In this document: positions 37,280 through 45,264 of the stretch, piece after piece | Numbering within the stretch: the stretch's first letter is position 1 | Layout of the letters: every line of letters begins with the position of its first letter | DNA from: Enterococcus quebecensis | GTDB lineage: Bacteria > Bacillota > Bacilli > Lactobacillales > Enterococcaceae | Length of the DNA stretch: 64,000 nucleotides | Reading direction: 5' to 3' | NCBI RefSeq assembly: GCF_001730365.1 | Contig: NZ_MIKB01000015.1 | Location: forward strand, 248,001-312,000 | Notes under the pieces: model-generated | Told to the model about the DNA's origin: nothing | Database searches by the model: none | The model's input: only the letters and a program-made list of their open reading frames with translations | Program-made: the position numbers and the translations under genes

Positions 37280-37585
37280 TAGGAGGTTCAACATGGCTCA
37301 CCCAGTAAAAATGATCACCTATCAAGACCTACATAAACTAAATAATTCAATCCAACAACTAAAGAACTGGCACAAAACATTCAGTTCACTAAAAAACAAC
37401 ACCCAAACTCATTCTATTCCCGATAACCTCTTTTATGAGCATGAGCGAATACTAAAAACATTAACTCAAGAAACACAAAAACTTAAAACCAAAGAGAAAC
37501 TCAAAAATATTTTGATTTAAAATCCTAGCAGCAAATAGGATTTTAAAGTTCATCAGTATTAGCCGAACTGATACTGATGAATGAT
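37280..37585 (+). repeat. Repeat R1, copy A (intact)
   Basis: It spans ribosome binding site, 75-aa gene and two 3' hairpins: AATCCTAGCAGCAAATAGGATT and TCATCAGTAT...ATACTGATGA (10-base perfect arms, 11-base loop). The same unit is found at 50674-50978. Confidence 0.8.
37293..37520 (+). CDS. 75-aa protein of repeat family R1, copy A
   Basis: A small basic, helical protein ('MAHPVKMITYQDLHKLNNS', C-terminal 'KLKTKEKLKNILI') with an AGGAGG-type ribosome binding site. No membrane segment or known domain is visible. An almost identical copy is at 50686-50913; only about six residues in the middle differ. Remnants lie at 39.4 and 60.8 kb. Each copy has the same 3' hairpins. I do not recognise its function. 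Its pairing with small XRE repressors is reminiscent of plasmid, phage or toxin-antitoxin control genes. Confidence 0.7.
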   Translation: MAHPVKMITYQDLHKLNNSIQQLKNWHKTFSSLKNNTQTHSIPDNLFYEHERILKTLTQETQKLKTKEKLKNILI

Positions 37586-37593
37586 AGCATTAA

Positions 37594-37644
37594 GAACGTG
37601 GGACATAAATCAGAAAAAAATCTGATTATCACCCCACTTTTTTT
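37594..37644 (+). terminator. Terminator (GTGGGAC...CCCAC type)
   Basis: Nested stems GTGGG/CCCAC and AATCAGA/TCTGATT followed by seven T. GTGGGACA-type hairpins are common at gene ends in enterococci. Confidence 0.7.
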
Positions 37645-37747
37645 GATTTTTATATACAAAAAAAATGATGCTAAAAATTTTTTTGTATCCCATATTCAAA
37701 ATGTTCTTTAAGCATTCTAGGAAAATATACATATATAAGCACACAAC

Positions 37748-37796
37748 AAAAAAACAAGCTCAATTTTGAAATATCATCAGAATCAGGCTTGTTTTA
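37748..37796 (-). terminator. Terminator of the serine protease operon
   Basis: AAACAAGCCTGATT and an imperfect complement ending GCTTGTTT, followed on the minus strand by T-rich sequence; about 60 bases behind the protease stop. Confidence 0.55.
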
Positions 37797-37857
37797 TTTT
37801 GGAGAAGAACAATTGTTCCTCTCTCTATTCTAGAACACGTTTAAATTTTCAGTCTTA

Positions 37858-38847
37858 TTATTTGAAAAAAGAGTCCGCTATTCTCGGTTGCATTTTTACA
37901 AATCTACTTAAACCATTTCCAGTATTGGAATTTATTCCTATCACTTCGTTTGATGCATTCATAACCGGACCTCCACTCATACCTCCTACGATTTGAATGT
38001 CAGAAGATTCGTATAACCAGCCATACCATTTTGGTTGTTTAGTAGATAGCATATTCCCAGAGCTTTTTGAAAAGGTAACTTGATTAACAGTTCCATTGTA
38101 TCCATAGCTCATTCCATATCCACTATTAGGTGCATTTTTTTTAATTTTCAAATTAGCCGGTGCAGTTCCGGCATAGTGTCTTACTTTCAAATGACCAAAA
38201 TCGGATCTCCAGGCATCCTGTAAAGGAGTTTGAATCCAATCATTATTTGTAATTTGTTGAGTAATACCATATAATGCCGTTGTAGTTATTCCACCTGTTG
38301 AGGATTTTTTACAGCCAAGTAGAACACTCCCCGAGCCAGCCCAGCCATACCCATGTTCCTTGTCATAGAATATATGACCTGCAGTTGCAAACCTATCATT
38401 AGCAACTTTAAATGCTGTTCCAGAAGCCATCGATACCTTACCGTTACTCAAAAAATAGTAAAGTTGAACTTTTCCGATACTACTATTTGGATTACCTGTT
38501 ACTGGTGCGGATACACGCATTCTAGTACGAGGATCATTATATTCTCCAATTGTATCTTCAAACTTTATTTCTTTTGTGTCATCATCTATATCAAAAATTT
38601 TGACTTCGCCTTCATATTCCGGATATTTTTCTTTGTAAGCATCTTTTATCGTCTGGTCCCATTTATCTCCATCAATGACTATTTCTTGTTCTCCACTTCT
38701 AGTCATATTTTTACTCTTAATTACACTTTGACTAAAATCAATCGTTTCACTCTCATGTTGGCTAAGACTCTCATCAATCGATAATGCCTCAGCTTCTCTT
38801 CCTATAAATGAGAAACTCAACAAAAATAACAACAACAACTTTTTCAT
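37858..38847 (-). CDS. Secreted trypsin-like (V8/glutamyl endopeptidase-type) serine protease
   Basis: A signal peptide (about 1-22) and a propeptide-like acidic region (to about 105) precede a chymotrypsin fold. The catalytic triad is visible: His in 'FATAGHIFYD' (about 158), Asp in 'WRSDFGHLKV' (about 214) and Ser in 'VGGMSGGPVM' (about 290). That layout resembles V8/SprE-type secreted peptidases of Firmicutes. The gene lies 11 bases behind a small lipoprotein gene and is probably co-transcribed with it. The substrate is unknown. Confidence 0.87.
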   Translation of the reverse strand: MKKLLLLFLLSFSFIGREAEALSIDESLSQHESETIDFSQSVIKSKNMTRSGEQEIVIDGDKWDQTIKDAYKEKYPEYEGEVKIFDIDDDTKEIKFEDTIGEYNDPRTRMRVSAPVTGNPNSSIGKVQLYYFLSNGKVSMASGTAFKVANDRFATAGHIFYDKEHGYGWAGSGSVLLGCKKSSTGGITTTALYGITQQITNNDWIQTPLQDAWRSDFGHLKVRHYAGTAPANLKIKKNAPNSGYGMSYGYNGTVNQVTFSKSSGNMLSTKQPKWYGWLYESSDIQIVGGMSGGPVMNASNEVIGINSNTGNGLSRFVKMQPRIADSFFK

Positions 38848-38858
38848 AATTCTCTCCC

Positions 38859-39242
38859 CTATCTCGTATATACTATACTTTTTTCTCTACTTTCATTTTC
38901 GAATTCATAATGAACAGTTACCTTAACTTCTTTTTCCTTAATCTGTGAAAGTCGATTGGTTAAATCTAACTCAGCCTCTTCATCGCTCAAAATATTTGTT
39001 GTAAACACCGTAAGACCATGAGTCTCATCACTTAACACCCATTTATTATTTTTCTTTGTTGAAAACTCAGTCTCAGAGTCTAAAATCGTAATAATATCTT
39101 TGGTATCATTTTTAATTAACAATTTCATTCCTTGAAACTTCAAATTAATCATTGACTCTTCATTCTTAGTATCCTTATCATTACTACTAATTTTTGAACA
39201 ACCTACCAATAACAATAAACCTATTAAACAAAATTTTTTCAT
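38859..39242 (-). CDS. Small lipoprotein of unknown function
   Basis: 127 residues with lipobox 'LLLVGCSKIS' and a mature domain of beta-type segments ending 'VTVHYEFENESREKSIVYT'. No family recognised. It is the first gene of a two-gene operon with the serine protease, so it may protect or guide the protease at the cell surface (inference). Confidence 0.65.
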   Translation of the reverse strand: MKKFCLIGLLLLVGCSKISSNDKDTKNEESMINLKFQGMKLLIKNDTKDIITILDSETEFSTKKNNKWVLSDETHGLTVFTTNILSDEEAELDLTNRLSQIKEKEVKVTVHYEFENESREKSIVYTR

Positions 39243-39356
39243 CCGTTCCCCTTTCTTTTTTGATTAAATTATATCACAATAAATACATTTTAAAATACAA
39301 ATTCAAATTTATTGCTATCTTAAAGAAAGCAACGCTATATATCCAACCCACTATAT

Positions 39357-39513
39357 CATTCTATTCCCAATAACCTCTTTTATGAGCATGAGAGAATACT
39401 AAAAACATTAGCTCAAGAAACCAAAAAACTGAAAAACATTTTGATTTGAAATCCTAGCCGCAAAATGGGATTTTAAAGTTCATCAGTATTAGCCGAACTG
39501 ATACTGATGAACG
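39357..39513 (+). repeat. Repeat R1, copy B (remnant, 3' part)
   Basis: It starts in the middle of the 75-aa gene ('TTCTATTCCCAATAACCTC') and keeps the gene end and the TCATCAGTAT/ATACTGATGA hairpin, but lacks start codon and ribosome binding site and has a deletion before the stop. It proves that R1 was duplicated and is decaying. Confidence 0.75.
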
Positions 39514-39768
39514 ATAGATTTAAACAAGCATCGATGGACTAATTCTAATGTTTCATGATATTCCTATAAATTATTCTAGTATAAAACACAACTTAATTTC
39601 CGCTCAAAAAAGTCTAGAAAAAATCCCTCTAAACCTCATAACAATTATTTCTCCTACTTTTTATAGTTATTTCTGTGAGAGCTATTGATAACTAATCTAT
39701 TGAGCAAGTCAAAAAAATGAAATTACACATCGTTTCCAGTCGTAATTAAAGTTCATATAGAAATACCG

Positions 39769-39797
39769 TTGACAAAGAAAACGCTTTACAATACAAT
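39769..39797 (+). promoter_or_regulatory. Strong promoter before the broken amidase gene
   Basis: TTGACA (39769-39774) and TACAAT (39792-39797) with 17-base spacing. The promoter is intact although the gene behind it has lost its 5' part. Confidence 0.65.
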
Positions 39798-39807
39798 TAT
39801 TTTTTAA

Positions 39808-40185
39808 AGGAATGGAACTATTTTAAGTATACAAGGTGGGGGATACACGCCTGCTGCAATGTCCATTATTGATTGGGCAAAAAAATATATGAGTAAAAAA
39901 GGACAATGGACTAAAATTTATAGACCTGCCGCTAAATATAAACCCAACACAGCTTATCAGTGGGCTATAAATAATTATAGAGGAAAAAATTATTCATATG
40001 GAATAAATACAAATATATGGTCTAAAAATCCAACCTATTGCTCTAAAATAGTTTGGCAAGCTTATTGGTATTCTTCTGCTACCGCTCAAGTAGGAGGTAT
40101 GAAACAACCATTAGTAGTAAGTCCGTATGATTTACCAACATATTTTAACTCAAGACCTGCTCATGTAGGAACGTGGTCTGCATAG
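39808..40185 (+). pseudogene. 5'-truncated permuted-papain amidase
   Basis: The frame opens directly after a stop at 39805-39807 and reads 'RNGTILSIQGGGYTPAAMSI', then '...YSYGINTNIWSKNPTYCSKIVWQAYW'. That is the middle and Cys-containing end of a YiiX/NlpC-P60-like amidase. The signal peptide and His motif are missing. An internal ATG at 39859 (107 aa) has no proper ribosome binding site. It resembles the intact amidase at 24976 in architecture but is not a close copy. Confidence 0.7.
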
Positions 40186-40234
40186 TTTATAAACAATGTA
40201 GTTAAAAATAAGAATGAAGAAGGATAGTTAAACT

Positions 40235-40513
40235 ATGAATATATTAAGATTTTTTTTTATTACAGTTTGGGGAGTTCTTGCTTTTTTAATTTCATTTAGC
40301 GTATTACGCGTAATAACTAAAGCAAGTTATCATGATTTTTCTGGTAACGGTACAATTATTTATGCTACTACTGGCATAATTTATGTGATTATAACAATCA
40401 TTTTATCTATACTCTATTCAAAAAAATATTTATACTTTTTAGTTTTGCTATCCATACTTTGCATTGTTTCCCCTTTCCTATTAATTTATTTGCTCAACAA
40501 TTTCAAAATATAA
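40235..40513 (+). CDS. Small membrane protein (92 aa)
   Basis: Three hydrophobic helices (about 5-27, 44-62, 67-88) separated by short loops; preceded by AAGGATAG. No family recognised. It follows the broken amidase by 50 bases and may once have been its immunity or partner protein (inference). Confidence 0.6.
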   Translation: MNILRFFFITVWGVLAFLISFSVLRVITKASYHDFSGNGTIIYATTGIIYVIITIILSILYSKKYLYFLVLLSILCIVSPFLLIYLLNNFKI

Positions 40514-40517
40514 TATA

Positions 40518-40567
40518 AAACCAATCGTCTGAAATTAACTATAATTTCAGACGATTGGTTTTTGCAA
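40518..40567 (+). terminator. Terminator after the 92-aa membrane protein
   Basis: Perfect arms AAACCAATCGTCTGAAATTA and complement around CTA, followed by T5. Confidence 0.88.
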
Positions 40568-40891
40568 AAGTTAATATAACTTATTCAGTAGTTTTTTTTA
40601 ATTACAGATATCTGTGATGATAACAGTCTATTAAAAACTCTTCATTCAAAACAATTCAAACACCATCAAATCCTTTTATAATCGGCAAAATTACTTCATT
40701 GAATTTCGTTTATTTTTAATATTGCGCAATCATTTTACAACCAATCGACCAACAAGTAATTTTTATATTCAACCTTAAAACATTTTCATGAATTTTTCCG
40801 TACATTATTTTTCCTAATAAATCATTGCTTTTCCAATAACGAAGATGATTTATTATAAATCCATTTCTAACTATTTATCACAATTAAAACA

Positions 40892-40920
40892 TTGACTCTT
40901 TTTAATTTAGTTGGGATAAT
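40892..40920 (+). promoter_or_regulatory. Promoter of immunity paralogue 1
   Basis: TTGACT (40892) - 17 - GATAAT (40915-40920). The same promoter and ~120 bases around it recur ahead of paralogue 3 at 42428. The rest of the interval 40568-40891 shows no gene. Confidence 0.65.
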
Positions 40921-40993
40921 TAATTTATAGTAACATTATTTTTACATATCTGTTTTTGCACTAACATCTTGATAATTAAAGGAGCATGAGGCT

Positions 40994-41389
40994 TTGAAAA
41001 AGAAAAAATGGTTGATTGTTTTACTTGTACTTATACCAATTGGAGGTGTTAGTTTGTTTACTTTTAATCAAAACGAGAAGCAAAGAAAAGAACAACAAAT
41101 GATAGAAATGGAAACAATAACTGCAAAACAAATTAAAAATACATTTGCGAATGTGACGGAAATTGAATTCGATGAAGAATATGGTGAAGATAAATTGACT
41201 GGTTATACTTTAGTTATGGTTACTATAGCTAATAGTTTCGGAGAAAGTTCATATATTGGTGTAAACATGTCTATGAATAATAAAGATAGATTATTAAGGT
41301 CTTATGCTGGTAAAGTTGAATTTGAAAAAGGTATTACAGAAAATAAAGTTAAAGTGATTTTCTCAAATAAAGCCGAAGGGAGTTTATAA
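40994..41389 (+). CDS. Membrane-anchored putative immunity protein, paralogue 1
   Basis: 131 residues with an uncleaved N-terminal anchor ('KKKKWLIVLLVLIPIGGVSLF') and an extracellular alpha/beta domain ending 'KVKVIFSNKAEGS'. TTG start behind AAAGGAG. It resembles paralogue 3 (42530) throughout and paralogue 2 (41504) at the anchor. In other Firmicutes, small anchored or lipid-anchored proteins (for example DUF1433 type) beside type VII lipase toxins give immunity; the family match here is tentative. The toxin gene once behind it is reduced to a fragment. Confidence 0.6.
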   Translation: MKKKKWLIVLLVLIPIGGVSLFTFNQNEKQRKEQQMIEMETITAKQIKNTFANVTEIEFDEEYGEDKLTGYTLVMVTIANSFGESSYIGVNMSMNNKDRLLRSYAGKVEFEKGITENKVKVIFSNKAEGSL

Positions 41390-41497
41390 TGACTACAGAA
41401 AAGATATGAATAAAGAGGTTTACAAAGTTGATCCTAACTATAAAGATAATGGGAATAAAATTAAATACACTGATAAAACAGATAGTAAAAGGAGCAT
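41389..41497 (+). pseudogene. Remnant of a lipase-toxin N-terminus
   Basis: The ATG overlaps the stop of paralogue 1 and reads 'MTTEKI*'; after a frameshift the sequence continues 'DMNKEVYKVDPNYKD' and 'KIKYTDKTD', matching the first ~30 residues of the toxin at 42925. It then joins directly to the leader of paralogue 2. Confidence 0.75.
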
Positions 41498-41503
41498 GAG
41501 GCT

Positions 41504-41917
41504 TTGAAAAAGAAAAAATGGTTTATTGTTTTACTTGTACTTATATTAATTGGAGGTGTTAGTTTGTTTACTTTTAATCAAAATGCGAAGGAAAGAAAAG
41601 AACAGCAAGTTATAAAAATGGAGACAACTATTGTTAAACTAATAAAAGATAGATTTGCAGATGTGAAGGTTGTAGATTTTATTTCCGAAATGTCAGGAGG
41701 ATACAATGAGAAAACTGGCTATTGGACTTTTACTGTGAATATTACAACTGACAAGGGCACTTCTAGTCCTGGAACAATCCATTTCTCTAGTAATCAACAA
41801 AAGGAGTTAGGTGCTTTCGGGCCCATTGACTCTGATTTCGATAAAATTGTACTGAATGGAAAGACAAAAGATAAAGTTAAGGTAATTTATTCAACTGGTT
41901 CTGAAGGTGAGGTGTAA
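41504..41917 (+). CDS. Membrane-anchored putative immunity protein, paralogue 2
   Basis: 137 residues. The anchor and TTG start region are nearly identical to those of paralogues 1 and 3, but the outer domain differs ('RFADVKVVDFISEMSGGYNE'). Conserved anchor with divergent head is what one expects when immunity specificity follows different toxin variants. A broken toxin gene follows two bases later. Confidence 0.6.
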   Translation: MKKKKWFIVLLVLILIGGVSLFTFNQNAKERKEQQVIKMETTIVKLIKDRFADVKVVDFISEMSGGYNEKTGYWTFTVNITTDKGTSSPGTIHFSSNQQKELGAFGPIDSDFDKIVLNGKTKDKVKVIYSTGSEGEV

Positions 41918-41919
41918 AC

Positions 41920-42310
41920 GTGGCTACAGAAGAACAGTTAAAAGACTTGAATGAAATTGTCTATTCAGTTGACCCCAATTTTAAAGATAACGGGAAACCA
42001 GTTAAGCAATTAGAAAAAAATACAATTTTTGAAACTACTGATAAGCAAAGGTTTAAATTACTTTCAGTCAAAAATGGTGATTACGGGTTTCAAGGCATGG
42101 CAGTAGCTCCCATAGTGATTGGTACTCCAGACAGTCGTTGCAGCAGGAACCTATCCTAGGACTCTGACGATTTAAAAGCAGCTGTAAAAAGGAATGTCTT
42201 CAAACGATTCTCCTAAAGCGAACATTGCTTTACAGTATGCAAGGTATCTTATTGGCAATAATCCCACTTGGACGATTAATCAGTTATCTGGTTATTCTCA
42301 ATTTATTTAA
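41920..42310 (+). pseudogene. Frameshifted and truncated lipase-toxin gene
   Basis: GTG start; 'KLLSVKNGDYGFQGMAVAPI' matches the intact toxin. The frame then breaks after 'GTPD' and stops at 42159. Out-of-frame matches continue ('INQLSGYSQF' at about 42270-42305) to the lipase Ser motif, where the similarity ends. The C-terminal LXG-like part is missing. Confidence 0.8.
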
Positions 42311-42427
42311 CTATTTAATTTCTTCCCCCCCACTCCTTCGTCGTGTACCTCATAACTAATTTATCTAGATTATCTAGAATCGGTTGAAACTTCTCAACAT
42401 TTAAACCCATTTCTCACAATTAAAGCA
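42311..42427. other. Short non-coding stretch before paralogue 3
   Basis: No gene seen. It contains a TCTAGATTATCTAGA near-palindrome (about 42365-42380) and then enters the promoter block shared with paralogue 1. Confidence 0.4.
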
Positions 42428-42456
42428 TTGACTCTTTTTAATTTAGTTGGGATAAT
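42428..42456 (+). promoter_or_regulatory. Promoter of immunity paralogue 3 and the intact toxin operon
   Basis: TTGACT (42428) - 17 - GATAAT (42451-42456), the same as before paralogue 1. It should drive the five-gene unit of immunity protein, toxin and two partners. Confidence 0.65.
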
Positions 42457-42529
42457 TAGTTTATAGTAATATTATTTTTACATATCTATTCTTGTACTAA
42501 CATCCTGATAATTAAAGGAGAATGAGGCT

Positions 42530-42925
42530 TTGAAAAAGAAAAAATGGTTTATTGTTTTACTTGTACTTATACTAATTGGAGGTGTTAGTTTGTTTACTTT
42601 TAATCAAAATGCGAAGGAAAGAAAAGAGCAACAAATAATAAAAATGGAAACAGTAACTGCAAAACAAATAAAAAATACATTTGCGAATGTGACGGAAATT
42701 AGGTTCGCAGAAAAATATTATGAAAATAGCCTTACTGGTTATACTTCAGTGGATATCACTATAACTACCAGTTATGGTGTGATTTCAGACATTGATGCTA
42801 GTATGTCTTTAAATAATAAAGCTAAACGCTTAGAATCTTATCCAGTTGATCCCAAACTGTTAGAAGGTGTAACGAATAATAAAATAAAAGTTATCTTTTC
42901 CAATAAAACAGAGGAGAACTTATAA
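42530..42925 (+). CDS. Membrane-anchored putative immunity protein, paralogue 3
   Basis: 131 residues, closest to paralogue 1, with anchor 'WFIVLLVLILIGGVSLFTF' and outer domain ending 'KVIFSNKTEENL'. TTG start behind AAAGGAG. Its stop overlaps the ATG of the intact toxin gene, so both are translationally coupled. As the cognate partner of the intact toxin it is the best immunity candidate. Confidence 0.62.
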   Translation: MKKKKWFIVLLVLILIGGVSLFTFNQNAKERKEQQIIKMETVTAKQIKNTFANVTEIRFAEKYYENSLTGYTSVDITITTSYGVISDIDASMSLNNKAKRLESYPVDPKLLEGVTNNKIKVIFSNKTEENL

Positions 42926-44139
42926 TGGCAACAGAAAAAGAGTTAAGAGATTTAAATGATAAAGTTTATCAAGTAGACCCTGATTACAAAGATAAAAAAA
43001 TCAAATATACAGATAAACCCAATAATGAGTTGACAAAGAATGAGCGAAATGAATTGACTGCAGGAAATCAAGAGTTCAAAGTACTTTCGGTTAAAAACGG
43101 CGACTATGGTTTTCAAGGCATGGCAGTGGCTCCCATAGTGAATGGTACTCCAGACTATGGACAAGTAACAGTCGTTGCAGCTGGAACATACCCAGACGAT
43201 TGGGATGACAAATTTGCTGCTGTACAAGGGATGTTTCCAAACGGTTCTCCTCAAGCAGACGTTGCTTTACAGTATGTGGGAGAACTTATTGATAATAATC
43301 CAAATTGGACGATTAATCAGTTATCTGGCTATTCCCAATCAGCTTATATGCTAAAAGTAGGCGCTCACTTTAAAATACCAACAACTGTTTTTAGCGGCTG
43401 GTTTCAATATCGTTCCTTAACACCCGCGGAGGAAAAATTTATGAAAGAAAATCCTCACTTATTTTTGAATTATCGCCAAAAAAATGACGATGTGACGAAA
43501 TGGAACGATTTCAATTCTAAATGGGGAAATAGTGACGATTTTGGAACGATTGTATGGATAGATGGCAATAGTCACAAATTAACTAGCTGGGAATTTGATG
43601 AAAAAACAGGACAACTAAAAATTTCAGATAGTTCGGGCAATTCTGAAGGTGCTATGATACAAGCCAGTCATTTTCTTATGCGTGGATTTTTAACTCAATT
43701 GACTATGTTAGATCAACTAAAAGCTAAACTAACTGCCAGTGGTGGCGGACTATCAAAGAATGAAAAAATTTATTTAGATGACCAACAGGCGTTACTAGCC
43801 GTTAATACAGGACGAGCAGCTTATCAAAATGCGATGGCTAATGCCATAAAAGTGTATCAAAATGCCATTACAGAAGCAGAAGGTATCTGGCAAGAAACAT
43901 TAAGGGAAGCCCGTTCTCAAATAGAAGTACTGTCTGATAATGAAATGAAGGATAGTTTATCAGCGATAGGAGCTACTGAACAACGAATAGTCGGTGAACC
44001 AACAGAATTTTTTCAGCAAAGAATCAATAAAGCAAAAACAATGGATGAAAAATTCGAATCGTTAGCGAAAGAAATCAAAAGTAAAATCGACAAAATAGTT
44101 CAAACAGATCAACAGCTAGCGCAACAATTAAAGCCTTAA
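42925..44139 (+). CDS. Type VII secretion lipase toxin with reverse LXG architecture (TslA-like)
   Basis: The N-terminal ~230 residues look like a DUF2974-type alpha/beta hydrolase: 'KVLSVKNGDYGFQGMAVAPI', then the nucleophile motif 'LSGYSQSAYML' (Ser137, GxSxS). Residues ~250-404 are almost purely helical ('ENAIKVYQ'-type heptads, end 'IDKIVQTDQQLAQQLKP'), as expected for an LXG-like targeting domain placed at the C-terminus. This order and the two small helical partners downstream match the TslA class of secreted phospholipase toxins described in Staphylococcus. No signal peptide, consistent with type VII export. No type VII core genes lie in the window. Confidence 0.72.
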   Translation: MATEKELRDLNDKVYQVDPDYKDKKIKYTDKPNNELTKNERNELTAGNQEFKVLSVKNGDYGFQGMAVAPIVNGTPDYGQVTVVAAGTYPDDWDDKFAAVQGMFPNGSPQADVALQYVGELIDNNPNWTINQLSGYSQSAYMLKVGAHFKIPTTVFSGWFQYRSLTPAEEKFMKENPHLFLNYRQKNDDVTKWNDFNSKWGNSDDFGTIVWIDGNSHKLTSWEFDEKTGQLKISDSSGNSEGAMIQASHFLMRGFLTQLTMLDQLKAKLTASGGGLSKNEKIYLDDQQALLAVNTGRAAYQNAMANAIKVYQNAITEAEGIWQETLREARSQIEVLSDNEMKDSLSAIGATEQRIVGEPTEFFQQRINKAKTMDEKFESLAKEIKSKIDKIVQTDQQLAQQLKP

Positions 44140-44153
44140 AAAGGAGCTAACGT

Positions 44154-44462
44154 ATGAAAGAGGAACAGATTACAGCCGATTATCAGCGAAAACGTCGTGA
44201 ATTAGAAGAGGATGAAGATATTCTAAAAAATACGCAACGAAAAGGTGAACAATTGATACAAGAAACGTTGTCAGATATTTACCGCATTGTTCAACAGTCA
44301 GCTGTAGATAGCGAGCCTTTTGATCGTGCAAAACAGTCAATTATGCAAGTAGAAAATGACTATCACGAAGAGTTATCAAGAGCAAAAAAACAGCTGTATC
44401 AACAACAAGAAGAACTTGAACAAGACTATCGAAATGCCCTCCAGAAAACAAATAAAGAATAA
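44154..44462 (+). CDS. Helical partner of the lipase toxin (TlaA-like)
   Basis: 102 residues, highly charged and helical, with long heptad stretches ('YHEELSRAKKQLYQQQEELE'). Good AGGAG ribosome binding site 14 bases behind the toxin stop. Small helical proteins in this position bind the LXG-like domain and guide export in related systems. A remnant of a second copy starts at 49851. Confidence 0.62.
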   Translation: MKEEQITADYQRKRRELEEDEDILKNTQRKGEQLIQETLSDIYRIVQQSAVDSEPFDRAKQSIMQVENDYHEELSRAKKQLYQQQEELEQDYRNALQKTNKE

Positions 44463-44474
44463 GGAGTTGTTCTA

Positions 44475-44744
44475 TTGGAAGAATTAGCAAAAAAGTTATT
44501 AAAAGATTTACAAAAAAAGTTAGAAAAGATATGTGTTCAAGCAATCGGCTCAGCCAAGATACAGAAATCTCATTCAAAGAAACAAGAAGCTAAGAAACAA
44601 GGTGAAACAGCAATAGAAAGTGCTAAAAAGGCATTGTCTTCTTCCTCTCAAACATTAGAGGGTGCTGTTAAAGGTCAGTTTGGAAAAAAAGTAACAGAAG
44701 CTTTTGAGAAGCAACAACAAACTTTAGATAAGCTATCTTCTTAG
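44475..44744 (+). CDS. Second helical partner of the lipase toxin (TlaB-like)
   Basis: 89 residues, basic and helical, TTG start behind AAGGAG. It contains 'CVQAIGSAKIQKSHSKKQEA' and a C-terminal 'QLEGAVKGQFGKKVTEAF'-like stretch. Position and composition fit the second WXG100-like partner of a reverse-LXG toxin. No family is certain. Confidence 0.58.
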   Translation: MEELAKKLLKDLQKKLEKICVQAIGSAKIQKSHSKKQEAKKQGETAIESAKKALSSSSQTLEGAVKGQFGKKVTEAFEKQQQTLDKLSS

Positions 44745-44873
44745 CATTCAATGATTAAATTGATAACACTTTGATAACACTCTACTAAAATTGAGTACAT
44801 TTTAAACAAACTCAAATCACTTAAAATGGCGTAAAATCAACTATTACGTACCGTGTAAAACTAATTTATTTTT
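44745..44873. other. Candidate island end with repeated TTTGATAACACT arms
   Basis: It contains TTGATAACACTTTGATAACACT (direct repeat of TTGATAACACT) and 'TTTTAAACAAACTCAAATCA' leading up to the att-like site at 44874. A diverged version (TTTTAAACTATTCAAATTAG) stands at 51915-51935, ahead of the weak att-like site at 51983. The pattern resembles integrase arm sites at an island end. Confidence 0.45.
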
Positions 44874-45043
44874 GAGTGGGAATAATATACAGGTGAATAA
44901 CTCACAAACCCATTGATTTATAAGGGTTTCTGCACCATAGAATTATTCCAAAAGGATAAAATCAAACAAATTTGGTAGCTCGTGTGACCACGTTTGTAAC
45001 CATAATGTCAGTCAGAAATGACTGGCTTTTTATTTTATTCAAC
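44874..45043 (+). repeat. Repeat R2, copy 2: att-like GAGTGGGAATAA plus island-end block
   Basis: It starts with a 12-mer differing from the guaA end by one base and continues as a close match of 35066-35231, ending in the GTCAGTC/GACTGGC hairpin with T5. Likely second island junction. Confidence 0.72.
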
Positions 45044-45061
45044 TACTGACAATTTTGTATA

Positions 45062-45175
45062 TTACCCTTTTTGGAAAAACTGAAAGTTCCAATCCAATCA
45101 TAAATTTGTTGTGACCTTAGACACTGACTAAATATAAAGAAAAGCGACTTACTCTTTATTGAGCATGTCGTTTCA
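45062..45175. repeat. Repeat R3, copy 2
   Basis: 'ACCCTTTTTGGAAAAACTGA' through 'CCTTAGACACTGACTAAATA' to an AAGCGACTTACTC...GAGCATGTCGTTT hairpin. It aligns base for base with 47189-47297 over about 110 bases. Confidence 0.75.
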
Positions 45176-45264
45176 AACTGCAAACAATACTCAAAATTTA
45201 AGCATTTACTTATAGTCAGTCTGACCAGTCTTAACTGACTGGAGTTTTTGAGATATTTAACTAG

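Noticed and set aside
38353-38784. 143-codon open frame on the plus strand opposite the serine protease
   Set aside because: It lies wholly within the protease gene on the other strand, has no ribosome binding site and a composition of a shadow frame.
44745-45260. Type VII secretion core genes near the toxin
   Set aside because: No EsxA, EssB, EssC or EsaA-like sequence is present here or anywhere in the window.
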